Shown in pieces: positions 42,743-50,190 of a DNA stretch of 64,000 bases. The stretch comes from JAYRZB01 sp041916675 (GTDB lineage Bacteria > Pseudomonadota > Alphaproteobacteria > Rhizobiales > Devosiaceae). The notes under the pieces were generated by a model that made no database searches, was not told the DNA's origin, and saw only the letters and a list, made by a program, of their open reading frames with translations. The stretch is from contig JAYRZB010000004.1 in the NCBI GenBank assembly GCA_041916675.1, forward strand, positions 124,001 to 188,000, read 5' to 3'. A program made the translations under genes and the position numbers. How positions within the stretch are numbered: position 1 is the stretch's first letter; the number at the start of each line of letters is the position of its first letter.

Positions 42743-44665
42743 ATGACGCAGACGAATGCGACCGGTGCTGACACCGGGGCCGATGCGAGCGACCACGCCA
42801 CTCACAGCAACAAAGACTTTCCGGTGCTCCTGCTTGGGGCTTTGGGCGTTGTTTATGGTGATATCGGCACCAGCCCGATTTATGCGTTCAGACAAGCCAT
42901 GTCTGTCAGGCCGGGCGCTGCTTCTTCAGGCGAGGAGATCCTGGGCCTGCTGTCCTTGATCGTCTGGGCGCTAACGCTGACGGTTACGGTTAAGTACATT
43001 TTCTTCGTCACTCGGGCAGACAACAATGGTGAAGGCGGCACGCTTTCCCTGATGGCTCTGGCCCGAAAGACGTTTACCAAGCCGCCTGCCTGGATTCTGG
43101 GATTGGGCATTCTTGGCGCCGCCCTGTTCTTTGGCGATGCGATCATCACTCCCGCGATCTCGGTCCTTTCGGCGGTGGAAGGGCTCGAAAGTATTGCGCC
43201 CGACCTCAGCCGTTTTGTGGTGCCAATTACCTTGGTGATCATTCTGGGCGTTTTCTTCGTTCAACGCTTTGGAACTGCCAGGGTTTCGGTCGTTTTCGGC
43301 CCGGTCACTGCCCTGTGGTTCCTTGCGTTGGGCGTATCGGGCCTGGCACAGATCATTGGGCACCCGCAGATCTTGTGGGCCATCAATCCAATCCTGGGTC
43401 TGCAGTTCCTCCTCACCCATGCCGGGATTGCGTTTGTTGTCGTCGGAGCCATCTTTCTGGCCGTTACCGGTGCTGAGGCGCTTTACGTCGACCTGGGCCA
43501 TTTCGGCCGCAGGCCGATTGTCGTTGCCTGGTTTGGCCTGGTGTTCCCGTGCCTGCTGCTGAACTACTTCGGCCAGGGCGCCTTTGTGTTGTCCCACGGG
43601 GTGGAGAACGTCGTCAGCCCCTTCTTTGAGATGCAGCCGGAGTGGGCGCTTGTGCCGTTTGTCGGCCTCGCAACTGCCGCAACTGTCATTGCCAGCCAGG
43701 CAGTGATTTCGGGCACATACAGCCTCACACAGCAGGCCATTGCGCTCAACATGCTGCCTCGTATGGTGGTGCTCCACACCTCCGCCACGCAAAGCGGCCA
43801 GGTTTACATGCCGCAGATCAATACGTTCCTGATGTTCGGGGTTCTTCTGCTGGTGCTGGCCTTTGGCAGTTCCGGCGCGCTGTCAAACGCCTATGGCATT
43901 GCGGTGTCGGGGGTCATGCTGGTCACCCTAACGCTTTTGACCGTTGTTATGTGGCGCAGCTGGAAATGGCACCCGGCCGTGGTGATTGCGTTCGGGACCT
44001 TGTTCATGATCATCGATGGCGGATTTTTTGCCGCCAATGCCTCTAAGGTTTTCCAGGGCGGCTGGGTGCCGGTGGTTGTCGCCGCCCTTGTTGCGCTGAT
44101 CATAGTTGCCTGGATTGGCGGCCGCGAACGGCTCGCAGCCAAAACCAAGCGCGATGAGGTGCCGCTGCAGTTCCTCGTGGAAAATCTCTCGAAGAAAAAG
44201 CCCACTCTGGTACCCGGCACCGCCGTGTTTCTCACCAGCGACATCGAAGGCGCCCCAACCGCCCTGCTGCATAGCCTCAAGCACTACAAGGTGCTGCACG
44301 AGCAAAATGTCATTCTCACCGTGCGCACCTCAGCTTCGCCGCGTGTCGCCGATGATGAGAAGGTGGTCATTGAGGCCTACAACGAACTGTTCAGTCGCGT
44401 TGTCGTCACCTTTGGCTATATGGAAAGTCCCAATATCCCTACTGCGCTGGCACTGGCCCGCAAGCTGGGGTGGAAGTTCGATATCATGTCGACATCGTTC
44501 TTCCTGTCACGCCGTTCGCTAAAGCCCTCGATCAAGCCCAGCCTGTTGCGCTTCTGGCAGGATCGCGTGTTCATCGCACTGGCGCGCAACGCCACTGATG
44601 CAACAGAATACTTCCACATTCCGACCGGGCGCGTGGTGGAAATCGGCACGCAGCTGACGGTTTAG
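42743..44665 (+). CDS. kup: Low-affinity potassium uptake protein Kup
   Basis: Kup is a proton-coupled potassium importer of the inner membrane. From the ATG at 42743 (after an in-frame but unsupported upstream extension) it has 640 residues, the usual length. The family signature GALGVVYGDIGTSPIYAFRQAM begins at about 33, twelve transmembrane segments follow, and the last about 190 residues form the soluble C-terminal domain (VPLQFLVENLSKKKPTLVPGTAVFLTSD). Other landmarks are GDAIITPAISVLSAVEGLE and DLGHFGRRPI. It stands alone, converging on a small secreted protein. Confidence 0.95.
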   Translation: MTQTNATGADTGADASDHATHSNKDFPVLLLGALGVVYGDIGTSPIYAFRQAMSVRPGAASSGEEILGLLSLIVWALTLTVTVKYIFFVTRADNNGEGGTLSLMALARKTFTKPPAWILGLGILGAALFFGDAIITPAISVLSAVEGLESIAPDLSRFVVPITLVIILGVFFVQRFGTARVSVVFGPVTALWFLALGVSGLAQIIGHPQILWAINPILGLQFLLTHAGIAFVVVGAIFLAVTGAEALYVDLGHFGRRPIVVAWFGLVFPCLLLNYFGQGAFVLSHGVENVVSPFFEMQPEWALVPFVGLATAATVIASQAVISGTYSLTQQAIALNMLPRMVVLHTSATQSGQVYMPQINTFLMFGVLLLVLAFGSSGALSNAYGIAVSGVMLVTLTLLTVVMWRSWKWHPAVVIAFGTLFMIIDGGFFAANASKVFQGGWVPVVVAALVALIIVAWIGGRERLAAKTKRDEVPLQFLVENLSKKKPTLVPGTAVFLTSDIEGAPTALLHSLKHYKVLHEQNVILTVRTSASPRVADDEKVVIEAYNELFSRVVVTFGYMESPNIPTALALARKLGWKFDIMSTSFFLSRRSLKPSIKPSLLRFWQDRVFIALARNATDATEYFHIPTGRVVEIGTQLTV

Positions 44666-44671
44666 AGGGTT

Positions 44672-45100
44672 CTACTTCGGAATATCCGGACAAAGGTACG
44701 GAACGGTCGCGGCTGCATAGCGCTCTTCGACCGTTTCGCTGCCAAGTGCCAGCTTCAAGACCAACTCGCCCGAAGTCAGGGCGCTGATTTCGGCATTGAT
44801 ATCCATGCCGTCCTCGTTCCAGGTCAGGGCGGTGTCCGATGTCATGCGCCATTGCGACAGGCGATGGGTTTCCCAGCAGCTATCCGAAACCATAGTGCCA
44901 TCCGACAGGAATATCCGCATCACGCCAGGCAGATCCGGGGTGTCGGCCTTCACCCACACCCGGTTCGTCAGCGTGCGCTTGGCCGGCTCATGCTCGGACT
45001 GGCTGTCCGAAACGGCCTCCTGCGCCACTGCGGGTAGGGCGGCACAGGTGCCAACGCCCCAAAGCGCAAGCAGAGCAAAAAGTGCGGCTTTCGAGGTCAT
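44672..45100 (-). CDS. Secreted protein of unknown function
   Basis: The 142-residue precursor has a signal peptide (MTSKAALFALLALWGVGTCAALPAVAQ). The mature part is beta-rich: VWVKADTPDLPGVMRIFLSDGTMVSDSCWETHRLSQWRM, then LTWNEDGMDINAEISAL and LCPDIPK at the end; the two mature cysteines could pair. The pattern of a small periplasmic META/MliC-like beta protein is possible but I cannot assign it. It ends six bases from the kup stop and diverges from the TetR-type gene, so the palindrome between them may affect it too. Confidence 0.65.
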   Translation of the reverse strand: MTSKAALFALLALWGVGTCAALPAVAQEAVSDSQSEHEPAKRTLTNRVWVKADTPDLPGVMRIFLSDGTMVSDSCWETHRLSQWRMTSDTALTWNEDGMDINAEISALTSGELVLKLALGSETVEERYAAATVPYLCPDIPK

Positions 45101-45240
45101 GTCTGCTCCGTGCGCGGCTTTGGGTTAAATGCTGATCTGGTAGGCCCAAATCTGATCAGCAAGTGGTGAGCTAAAAATTAGACCGAATTTCGTCGCTGGA
45201 GCCCCAAACCAAGTCAGCCCCCAACTTGACTTATACCGAA

Positions 45241-45258
45241 CCGTACCGTACGGTACGG
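45241..45258. promoter_or_regulatory. Perfect 18-bp palindrome, probable TetR operator
   Basis: CCGTACCGTACGGTACGG is its own reverse complement over all 18 bases. It lies in the divergent intergenic region, 48 bases before the likely TetR start, and follows a TTGACT (45225-45230) at promoter spacing. TetR-family dimers commonly bind such palindromes over their own promoter. Confidence 0.7.
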
Positions 45259-45305
45259 AAAATCGATCAGCCGCAAAGGCTGTGGGAGAGGCCTCAGACA
45301 GGCAG

Positions 45306-45932
45306 ATGGGCATGGCGTTGACCAGCAAGGAAGAGGTTTGGACGCTCCGCCAGCAGCAGGTGCTGACGGCGGCGCTTGAACTGCTTGTTGAGGGCGGGGA
45401 CAGCCTGACCATGACGGCTGTGGCCCGCCGCGCCAGTTGTTCTAAGGAAACGCTTTACAAGTGGTTTGGTGACCGCGATGGCTTGTTGACGGCCACCGTG
45501 CAGTGGCAGGCCGCCAAGGTACGCATGCCGACGCTTGATCGTGCCCGGCTCGATGCCAGGGCCCTGCGCGCCAGCATCGAGCAGTTCGCCCGCGATCTGC
45601 TTGGTGTGCTGGTTGGCGATGTCTCTATCACGCTCAATCGCCTCGCCATCAGCCAGGCGCAGGTCGAAAAGAAGGGGCTGGGGGCCATTGTGCTCGAAAA
45701 TGGTCCGCTCGCGATCCGGCGTCGTCTCAAGCCGGTGCTTGAGGCTGGTCGCGATGCGCGCCTCCTGCGCTTTGAGTCCAGTGAGGATGCGTTTCGCACT
45801 TTCTTCGGGCTCGTGGTGCGCGATGTGCAAATTCGGCTGTTGCTCGGCGACGAGACGCTGCGGCAGTCCAATGTCGAGGCCGATGTGAAGGCGGCCACGG
45901 AACAGTTTTTCGTCCTTTACGGGCGCGAATAA
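45306..45932 (+). CDS. TetR/AcrR family transcriptional regulator
   Basis: The N-terminal helix-turn-helix domain is clear: RQQQVLTAALELLVEGGDSLTMTAVARRASCSKETLYKWFGDRDGLL (about residues 15-61), with the recognition helix in SKETLYKWF. The C-terminal ligand domain of about 140 residues has no recognisable ligand signature. The ATG at 45306 gives 208 residues; GTG at 45282 would add eight. The gene lies 43 bases before ilvC on the same strand, so the two may be cotranscribed and the regulator may affect ilvC. The palindrome upstream suggests autorepression. Confidence 0.88.
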   Translation: MGMALTSKEEVWTLRQQQVLTAALELLVEGGDSLTMTAVARRASCSKETLYKWFGDRDGLLTATVQWQAAKVRMPTLDRARLDARALRASIEQFARDLLGVLVGDVSITLNRLAISQAQVEKKGLGAIVLENGPLAIRRRLKPVLEAGRDARLLRFESSEDAFRTFFGLVVRDVQIRLLLGDETLRQSNVEADVKAATEQFFVLYGRE

Positions 45933-45975
45933 CGGGCGGAACGCCCACAACCTGATGCAATCAAGGGAGACTGCA

Positions 45976-46998
45976 ATGCGCGTTTACTACGATCGGGATG
46001 CCGATCTGGACATCATCAAGAACAAGAAGGTCGTGATCGTTGGCTACGGTTCGCAGGGCCATGCCCATGCGCTCAACCTGCGCGACTCCGGCGTCAAGGA
46101 CGTGGTCATTGGCCTGCGCCCCGGCTCCGCTTCGGCCAAGAAGGCCGAAGGCGAGGGCCTCAAGGTCATGAGCGTGGCCGATGCCGCCGCCTGGGGTGAT
46201 CTGATCATGATCCTCACCCCCGATGAACTGCAGGCTGATATCTACAAGGCCCACATCGAACCCAATATTCGTGATGGCGCAGCCCTTGCCTTCGCGCACG
46301 GCTTGAACGTGCACTTCAACCTGATTGAGCCCAAGAAGACCGTCGACGTGATCATGATCGCACCGAAGGGCCCGGGCCACACCGTGCGCGGCGAATACCA
46401 GAAGGGTGGCGGCGTGCCATGCCTGATCGCGGTGCACCAGGATGCTTCGGGCAATGCCCAGGATATCGCGCTGGCCTACGCCTCGGGTGTTGGCGGCGGC
46501 CGCTCGGGCATCATCGAAACCAACTTCCGCGAAGAATGCGAGACCGATCTGTTCGGCGAGCAGGCCGTGCTATGCGGCGGTCTGGTCGAACTGATCCGTG
46601 CCGGATTCGAAACCCTGGTCGAAGCCGGTTATGCCCCGGAAATGGCCTATTTCGAATGCCTGCATGAGGTGAAGCTGATCGTTGACCTGATCTATCAGGG
46701 CGGCATTGCCAACATGAACTACTCGATTTCGAACACGGCAGAATGGGGCGAATACGTCACCGGCCCCCGCATCATCACCGCCGAAACCAAGGCTGAGATG
46801 AAGCGTGTGCTGCATGACATCCAGTCGGGCAAGTTCACCTCTGAGTGGATGCAGGAAATCAAGGCCGGGGGCGGCGCTCGCTTCAAGGCCACCCGCCGCC
46901 TGCATGACGAGCACCAGATCGAAGCCGTTGGTGAGCAGCTTCGCGGCATGATGCCGTGGATCAAGGCCGGCGCGCTGGTCGACAAGTCCAAGAACTAA
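45976..46998 (+). CDS. ilvC: Ketol-acid reductoisomerase
   Basis: IlvC isomerises and reduces acetolactate and acetohydroxybutyrate with NADPH, the second step to branched-chain amino acids. The ATG at 45976 follows AAGGGAGA and gives 340 residues, the short class I form. The nucleotide loop is VVIVGYGSQGHAHALNLRDSG; the catalytic region contains GPGHTVRGEY, the metal-ligand segment SGIIETNFREECETDLFGEQAVLCGG and the late FECLHEVKLIVDLIYQGGI. ilvBN is 5 kb upstream and leuA 3 kb downstream. Confidence 0.97.
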   Translation: MRVYYDRDADLDIIKNKKVVIVGYGSQGHAHALNLRDSGVKDVVIGLRPGSASAKKAEGEGLKVMSVADAAAWGDLIMILTPDELQADIYKAHIEPNIRDGAALAFAHGLNVHFNLIEPKKTVDVIMIAPKGPGHTVRGEYQKGGGVPCLIAVHQDASGNAQDIALAYASGVGGGRSGIIETNFREECETDLFGEQAVLCGGLVELIRAGFETLVEAGYAPEMAYFECLHEVKLIVDLIYQGGIANMNYSISNTAEWGEYVTGPRIITAETKAEMKRVLHDIQSGKFTSEWMQEIKAGGGARFKATRRLHDEHQIEAVGEQLRGMMPWIKAGALVDKSKN

Positions 46999-47025
46999 AC
47001 GACCGAAGGACCGTCGCTAGAAACG

Positions 47026-47054
47026 AAAAGGGCTCCGGAAACGGAGCCCTTTTT
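47026..47054 (+). terminator. Rho-independent terminator after ilvC
   Basis: AAAAGGGCTCCG and CGGAGCCCTTTT form a 12-bp stem around a GAAA tetraloop and end in T residues. It could also act for the DUF1127 gene on the other strand. Confidence 0.92.
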
Positions 47055-47079
47055 GCTGCGATCAAAAGTGGCGCATGAC

Positions 47080-47256
47080 CTATTCATGGTCCGGCCGCGC
47101 CGGCGTGTGGGCGGTGCGGTTGCCCGACATCATCAGGCTGATTTCAGCCCGTGTGATGCCGATATCGCGTAGCATACGGTCGTCCAGATTGTAGAGCGAA
47201 CGGGCGTTGGCGCGCCGCTTTGCGGTCTGGACGAGATGGCCGATATAGTTTTTCAT
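47080..47256 (-). CDS. DUF1127 microprotein
   Basis: A 58-residue protein, MKNYIGHLVQTAKRRANARS..., with the DUF1127 core LYNLDDRMLRDIGITRAEI. AAGGAG stands seven bases before the ATG. DUF1127 proteins are small arginine-rich proteins common in Rhizobiales; some affect RNA turnover and phosphate or carbon responses. This one has an unusual histidine-containing C-terminal tail (NRTAHTPARPDHE). It is transcribed toward the ilvC terminator. Confidence 0.85.
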   Translation of the reverse strand: MKNYIGHLVQTAKRRANARSLYNLDDRMLRDIGITRAEISLMMSGNRTAHTPARPDHE

Positions 47257-47391
47257 AAAATTGCTCCTTGCGTGTTAGGCAGCTGTTATTTGAATAACGA
47301 TTGCGGCGCTTAGTGGCCGCCTGCCGCTGAACCGCGGATGAATGGGTTTATCGTTAAAAAGTCATTATTATCCACAGGATGGAGGCATATC

Positions 47392-47859
47392 TTGAAGTTG
47401 CCTGATTTCCCCGTTGAAGGCGGCTGCCAGTGCGGCGCAGTGCGCTATGCTTTGTTGGCATCCCCGCACGCGATTTACCGCTGCCATTGCACCGATTGCC
47501 GCCGCTTCTCTGGCGCTGCATTTGGGATTTCGATGCCGATCAATCGCGCCGACCTTCGCCTGCTCAGCGGCGAACCCGCGGCGCTCGACAAGCCTGCCGA
47601 CAGCGGTCGCATCGTGAAGATGTTCTACTGCCCCAATTGCCTCACCCGGCTCTGGCAGCATCCGCAGGGCGCCGATACGCTGGCCGTGCTGCGCGCCGGA
47701 ACGCTCGACGACATCGACTGGGCCGAGCCGGTCGGCAATATCTGGACCAGAAGCCGGGTCAGTTGGGTTGCCATTGACCCCAGTGAGCCCAACTTCGAGG
47801 GACAGCCCGCCAGCCGTGAACTGCTCTACGGTGCCTGGCAGGAAAGGGTAACACCATGA
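47392..47859 (+). CDS. GFA (glutathione-dependent formaldehyde-activating) family protein
   Basis: The likely start is TTG at 47392, six bases after GGAGG, giving 155 residues; an ATG at 47338 would add 18 without a ribosome site. The zinc-binding pattern of the GFA/CENP-V fold is complete: GGCQCGAVRY, CHCTDCRRFSGAAFG and FYCPNCLTRLW. Family members bind zinc and some handle glutathione adducts; a function in formaldehyde metabolism is not shown by context. Its stop overlaps the next gene's start. Confidence 0.88.
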   Translation: MKLPDFPVEGGCQCGAVRYALLASPHAIYRCHCTDCRRFSGAAFGISMPINRADLRLLSGEPAALDKPADSGRIVKMFYCPNCLTRLWQHPQGADTLAVLRAGTLDDIDWAEPVGNIWTRSRVSWVAIDPSEPNFEGQPASRELLYGAWQERVTP

Positions 47860-48353
47860 GCGTCGCCGAAGACATTGCCGCCATTGTCGCGCAGGAGCGG
47901 GCGTTAGGCTTTTCGCGCTTCGATGAATCGGTCGCTTTTGCCATCGGCAGCGCCATTCACGCGCGCGCCGTCCGTGACACGCTACCGCTGGTGGTCGACG
48001 TCCGGCTTTGGGATCGCGTGCTGTTCTTCTGCGCCACCCATGGCACGACCGCAGACAATGCCGAATGGGTGCGGCGCAAGACCAACGTGGTCAAGCTGCT
48101 GCACAAGTCGAGCTATCGTGCCGCATTGCAGCGCGTTGGAGAAGCGCGCAGCTTTGCACCGGATCGGGCACTCAATCCGGCGGACTATGTGCTCGCGGGC
48201 GGGGCGTTTCCGGTGCGCGTCGAAGGGGCCGGGGTTATCGGGGCGATCACAGTGTCAGGCTTGCCGGAGCGGCAGGACCATGGGGTCGTGGTGGAAGCGA
48301 TCTGCCATCACCTGGGTGTCGATCACGCCGCCCTTGCACTCCCGCACGAGTAA
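47856..48353 (+). CDS. UPF0303 / heme-degrading-domain-like protein
   Basis: The 165-residue protein follows the UPF0303 (HbpS-like, YBR137W) pattern: LGFSRFDESVAFAIGSAIHARAVRDTLPLVVDVRLWDRVLFFCATHGTTADNAEWVRRKTNVV, then YVLAGGAFPVRVEGAGVIGAITVSGLPERQDH. Related proteins bind heme or act as small-molecule sensors; the role here is not known. It overlaps the GFA gene by 4 bases, suggesting coupled translation. Confidence 0.85.
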   Translation: MSVAEDIAAIVAQERALGFSRFDESVAFAIGSAIHARAVRDTLPLVVDVRLWDRVLFFCATHGTTADNAEWVRRKTNVVKLLHKSSYRAALQRVGEARSFAPDRALNPADYVLAGGAFPVRVEGAGVIGAITVSGLPERQDHGVVVEAICHHLGVDHAALALPHE

Positions 48354-48413
48354 TCGATTTTCGAACTTGACTTTATAACGCAACAATAACGACTTAGCGC
48401 CCTGGAGGCGACG

Positions 48414-49307
48414 TTGAAGATCAATTACTTGCTGCTCGACGTATTCACGACCGAACGCCTCAAGGGCAATCCCCTTGCGGTCGTTCCGAAGGCCGATGGG
48501 CTTCTCGACAACCAGATGCAGGCCATCGCCAACGAATTCAATCTGTCCGAAACGGTTTTCATCATGAAGCCGAAGTCGGAAAGGCACACCGCTTCTGTGC
48601 GTATCTTTACCCCCGTTGGGGAACTGCCGTTCGCTGGTCATCCCACCGTGGGGGCTGCGGTGGTTCTGGCCCTGCAGGTCAAGCTGCAGGCTGTCCGCAT
48701 TGAGGAAAAAATCGGGCTGGTCACCTGCCTGATCGAACACGCCGCCAAGAACACCGCCTCGGTCCGCTTCGGCCTGCCTCGCCTGCCCGAGAGGGTGGGG
48801 CCCCTTGGTGACCGCACCGCCATGGCTCTGGCGTTGGGCATTGACCTCGAAGATATCGACTGCGGCGTCTATCACCCTGGCATCTATTCGGCGGGCGTCA
48901 TCTATCATCTTGTGCCGGTGCGTTCTGCCGACGTGCTTGCCCGAATCCAACCAAACCCTGGACACTGGAACAAGGCTTTCCCGATGGGCGACCACAGTGT
49001 TTATGTCTTTACTGAGACGCCTGAGGACAAGAAACATGACTTTGCCGCCCGCATGTTCTGGGTCAACCGCGGCCTGACTGAAGATCCGGGCACGGGCAGC
49101 GCCGCCGCTGCCCTGATCGGGCTGGTTTCGCAGCACGCTGGTTATGCCGACGGCCAGTCCGAATATGCGCTGCGCCAGGGCGTTGAAATGGGCCGCCCAT
49201 GCACCATCACCATGCAGATTCGCAAGGAGAATGACGTCCTGACCCATGCTGGTATCGGTGGGTCGGCGATTGTCGTGGGCGAGGGCAGCCTCGACCTTGG
49301 GGATTGA
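48414..49307 (+). CDS. PhzF family isomerase/epimerase
   Basis: A member of the PhzF fold (297 residues). The start is TTG, preceded by GGAGGCGAC. The conserved opener is LLDVFTTERLKGNPLAVV, and the acid catalyst Glu46 lies in NLSETVFI. The second half has the mirror domain with DPGTGSAAAALIGL. Known PhzF acts in phenazine synthesis, but no phenazine genes are here, so this is one of the many relatives with unknown substrate. It ends one base before the probable GTG of the alkyltransferase gene. Confidence 0.9.
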   Translation: MKINYLLLDVFTTERLKGNPLAVVPKADGLLDNQMQAIANEFNLSETVFIMKPKSERHTASVRIFTPVGELPFAGHPTVGAAVVLALQVKLQAVRIEEKIGLVTCLIEHAAKNTASVRFGLPRLPERVGPLGDRTAMALALGIDLEDIDCGVYHPGIYSAGVIYHLVPVRSADVLARIQPNPGHWNKAFPMGDHSVYVFTETPEDKKHDFAARMFWVNRGLTEDPGTGSAAAALIGLVSQHAGYADGQSEYALRQGVEMGRPCTITMQIRKENDVLTHAGIGGSAIVVGEGSLDLGD

Positions 49308-49308
49308 T

Positions 49309-49854
49309 GTGCCCGCCCATCGCTACGCCCTGATTGACACAAGTTTCGGCACTTGCGCCGTCGCGTGGGGCGATGCGGGCATCACCCACTTCCAGTTGCC
49401 CGATGCCGACCGTGACGCCACCGAACGCTGCCTTCTCAAGCGAGCCGGTGTGGCCGCGGCCGGCGATATTGCAGAACTGGGCACGCTGGCCGAAGACGTA
49501 AGGCGCTATTTTTCAGGTGAGCGCGTCGATTTCTCGGACTTTGCCCTCGACTTTACCGGCGCGCCGGAATTTCACCGCCTTGTCTATGCCGAGGTTCTCA
49601 GGCTTGGCTGGGGGGAAACCACCACTTATGGGGCGGTGGCGCGCAAGGTTTCCAATATCAGCGCCGCGCGGGCGGTCGGGCAGGCCATGGGGGCCAATCC
49701 CATTCCACTCATCATGCCCTGCCACCGCGTGCTGGCCAGCGGCGATAAGCTTGGCGGCTTCTCGGCCTTCGGCGGTTCTGTCTCCAAGGAGCGCATGCTC
49801 GCGCTTGAGGGGGTCATCCCCGGCATGCCGCTTTTTGCCTGGAGTGGCGATTAA
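49309..49854 (+). CDS. Methylated-DNA--protein-cysteine methyltransferase
   Basis: This DNA repair protein transfers alkyl groups from O6-alkylguanine to its own cysteine. With the GTG at 49309 it has 181 residues; the frame is open upstream into phzF. The acceptor Cys138 lies in LIMPCHRVLASG, and the DNA-binding helix-turn-helix is seen in GWGETTTYGAVARKVSNISAARAVGQAMGANP. No AdaA-type domain is fused. It is closely coupled to the PhzF-like gene. Confidence 0.92.
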   Translation: MPAHRYALIDTSFGTCAVAWGDAGITHFQLPDADRDATERCLLKRAGVAAAGDIAELGTLAEDVRRYFSGERVDFSDFALDFTGAPEFHRLVYAEVLRLGWGETTTYGAVARKVSNISAARAVGQAMGANPIPLIMPCHRVLASGDKLGGFSAFGGSVSKERMLALEGVIPGMPLFAWSGD

Positions 49855-49954
49855 CTCTTAAGGGTCTCTTTGCGAAATTATCACTGGACGGGTGTCGAAG
49901 GCTTGCGGCGCGGCCAATTTTCGCGCATCCTGCAATCGAATTCGGGAACACACC

Positions 49955-50077
49955 ATGCAGCGCAATCGCGCCAAAGCCATCGCAATCGCCCAGAAGGAGG
50001 TCCTGCGGACCCGCCTGATGATTGCATCTGGGCTTCTGCTGGCCTCCGCACTTCTCCTCCTTCTTATCAGCCCCTGA
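49955..50077 (+). CDS. Leucine-rich mini-protein, possible leuA leader
   Basis: A 40-residue frame begins MQRNRAKAIAIAQKEVLRTR and ends with a hydrophobic segment of which eight residues are leucine (GLLLASALLLLLISP). An in-frame ATG nearer the end would give a 19-residue peptide MIASGLLLASALLLLLISP. A hairpin follows 9 bases after the stop, and leuA begins 113 bases downstream. Two readings are possible: a small tail-anchored membrane protein, or a leucine leader peptide for attenuation of leuA. The Shine-Dalgarno AAGGAGG at 49994 suits neither start well. Confidence 0.45.
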   Translation: MQRNRAKAIAIAQKEVLRTRLMIASGLLLASALLLLLISP

Positions 50078-50086
50078 GTACCGGCG

Positions 50087-50103
50087 GTCTGGCAAAGCCA
50101 GAC
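50087..50103 (+). promoter_or_regulatory. Hairpin in the leuA leader
   Basis: GTCTGGC and GCCAGAC form a perfect 7-bp stem with an AAA loop just after the leucine-rich frame. A second, imperfect hairpin (50157-50176) follows closer to leuA. There is no T-run, so it is not a plain terminator. Confidence 0.4.
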
Positions 50104-50190
50104 GGGTGGTCAGGGGATAACGACTTGCAGCCGAACACAGTGTCCGGCCGATAGGGCTCAGCCCTGAGAGCCGTTTGATGGAACAAGAGC

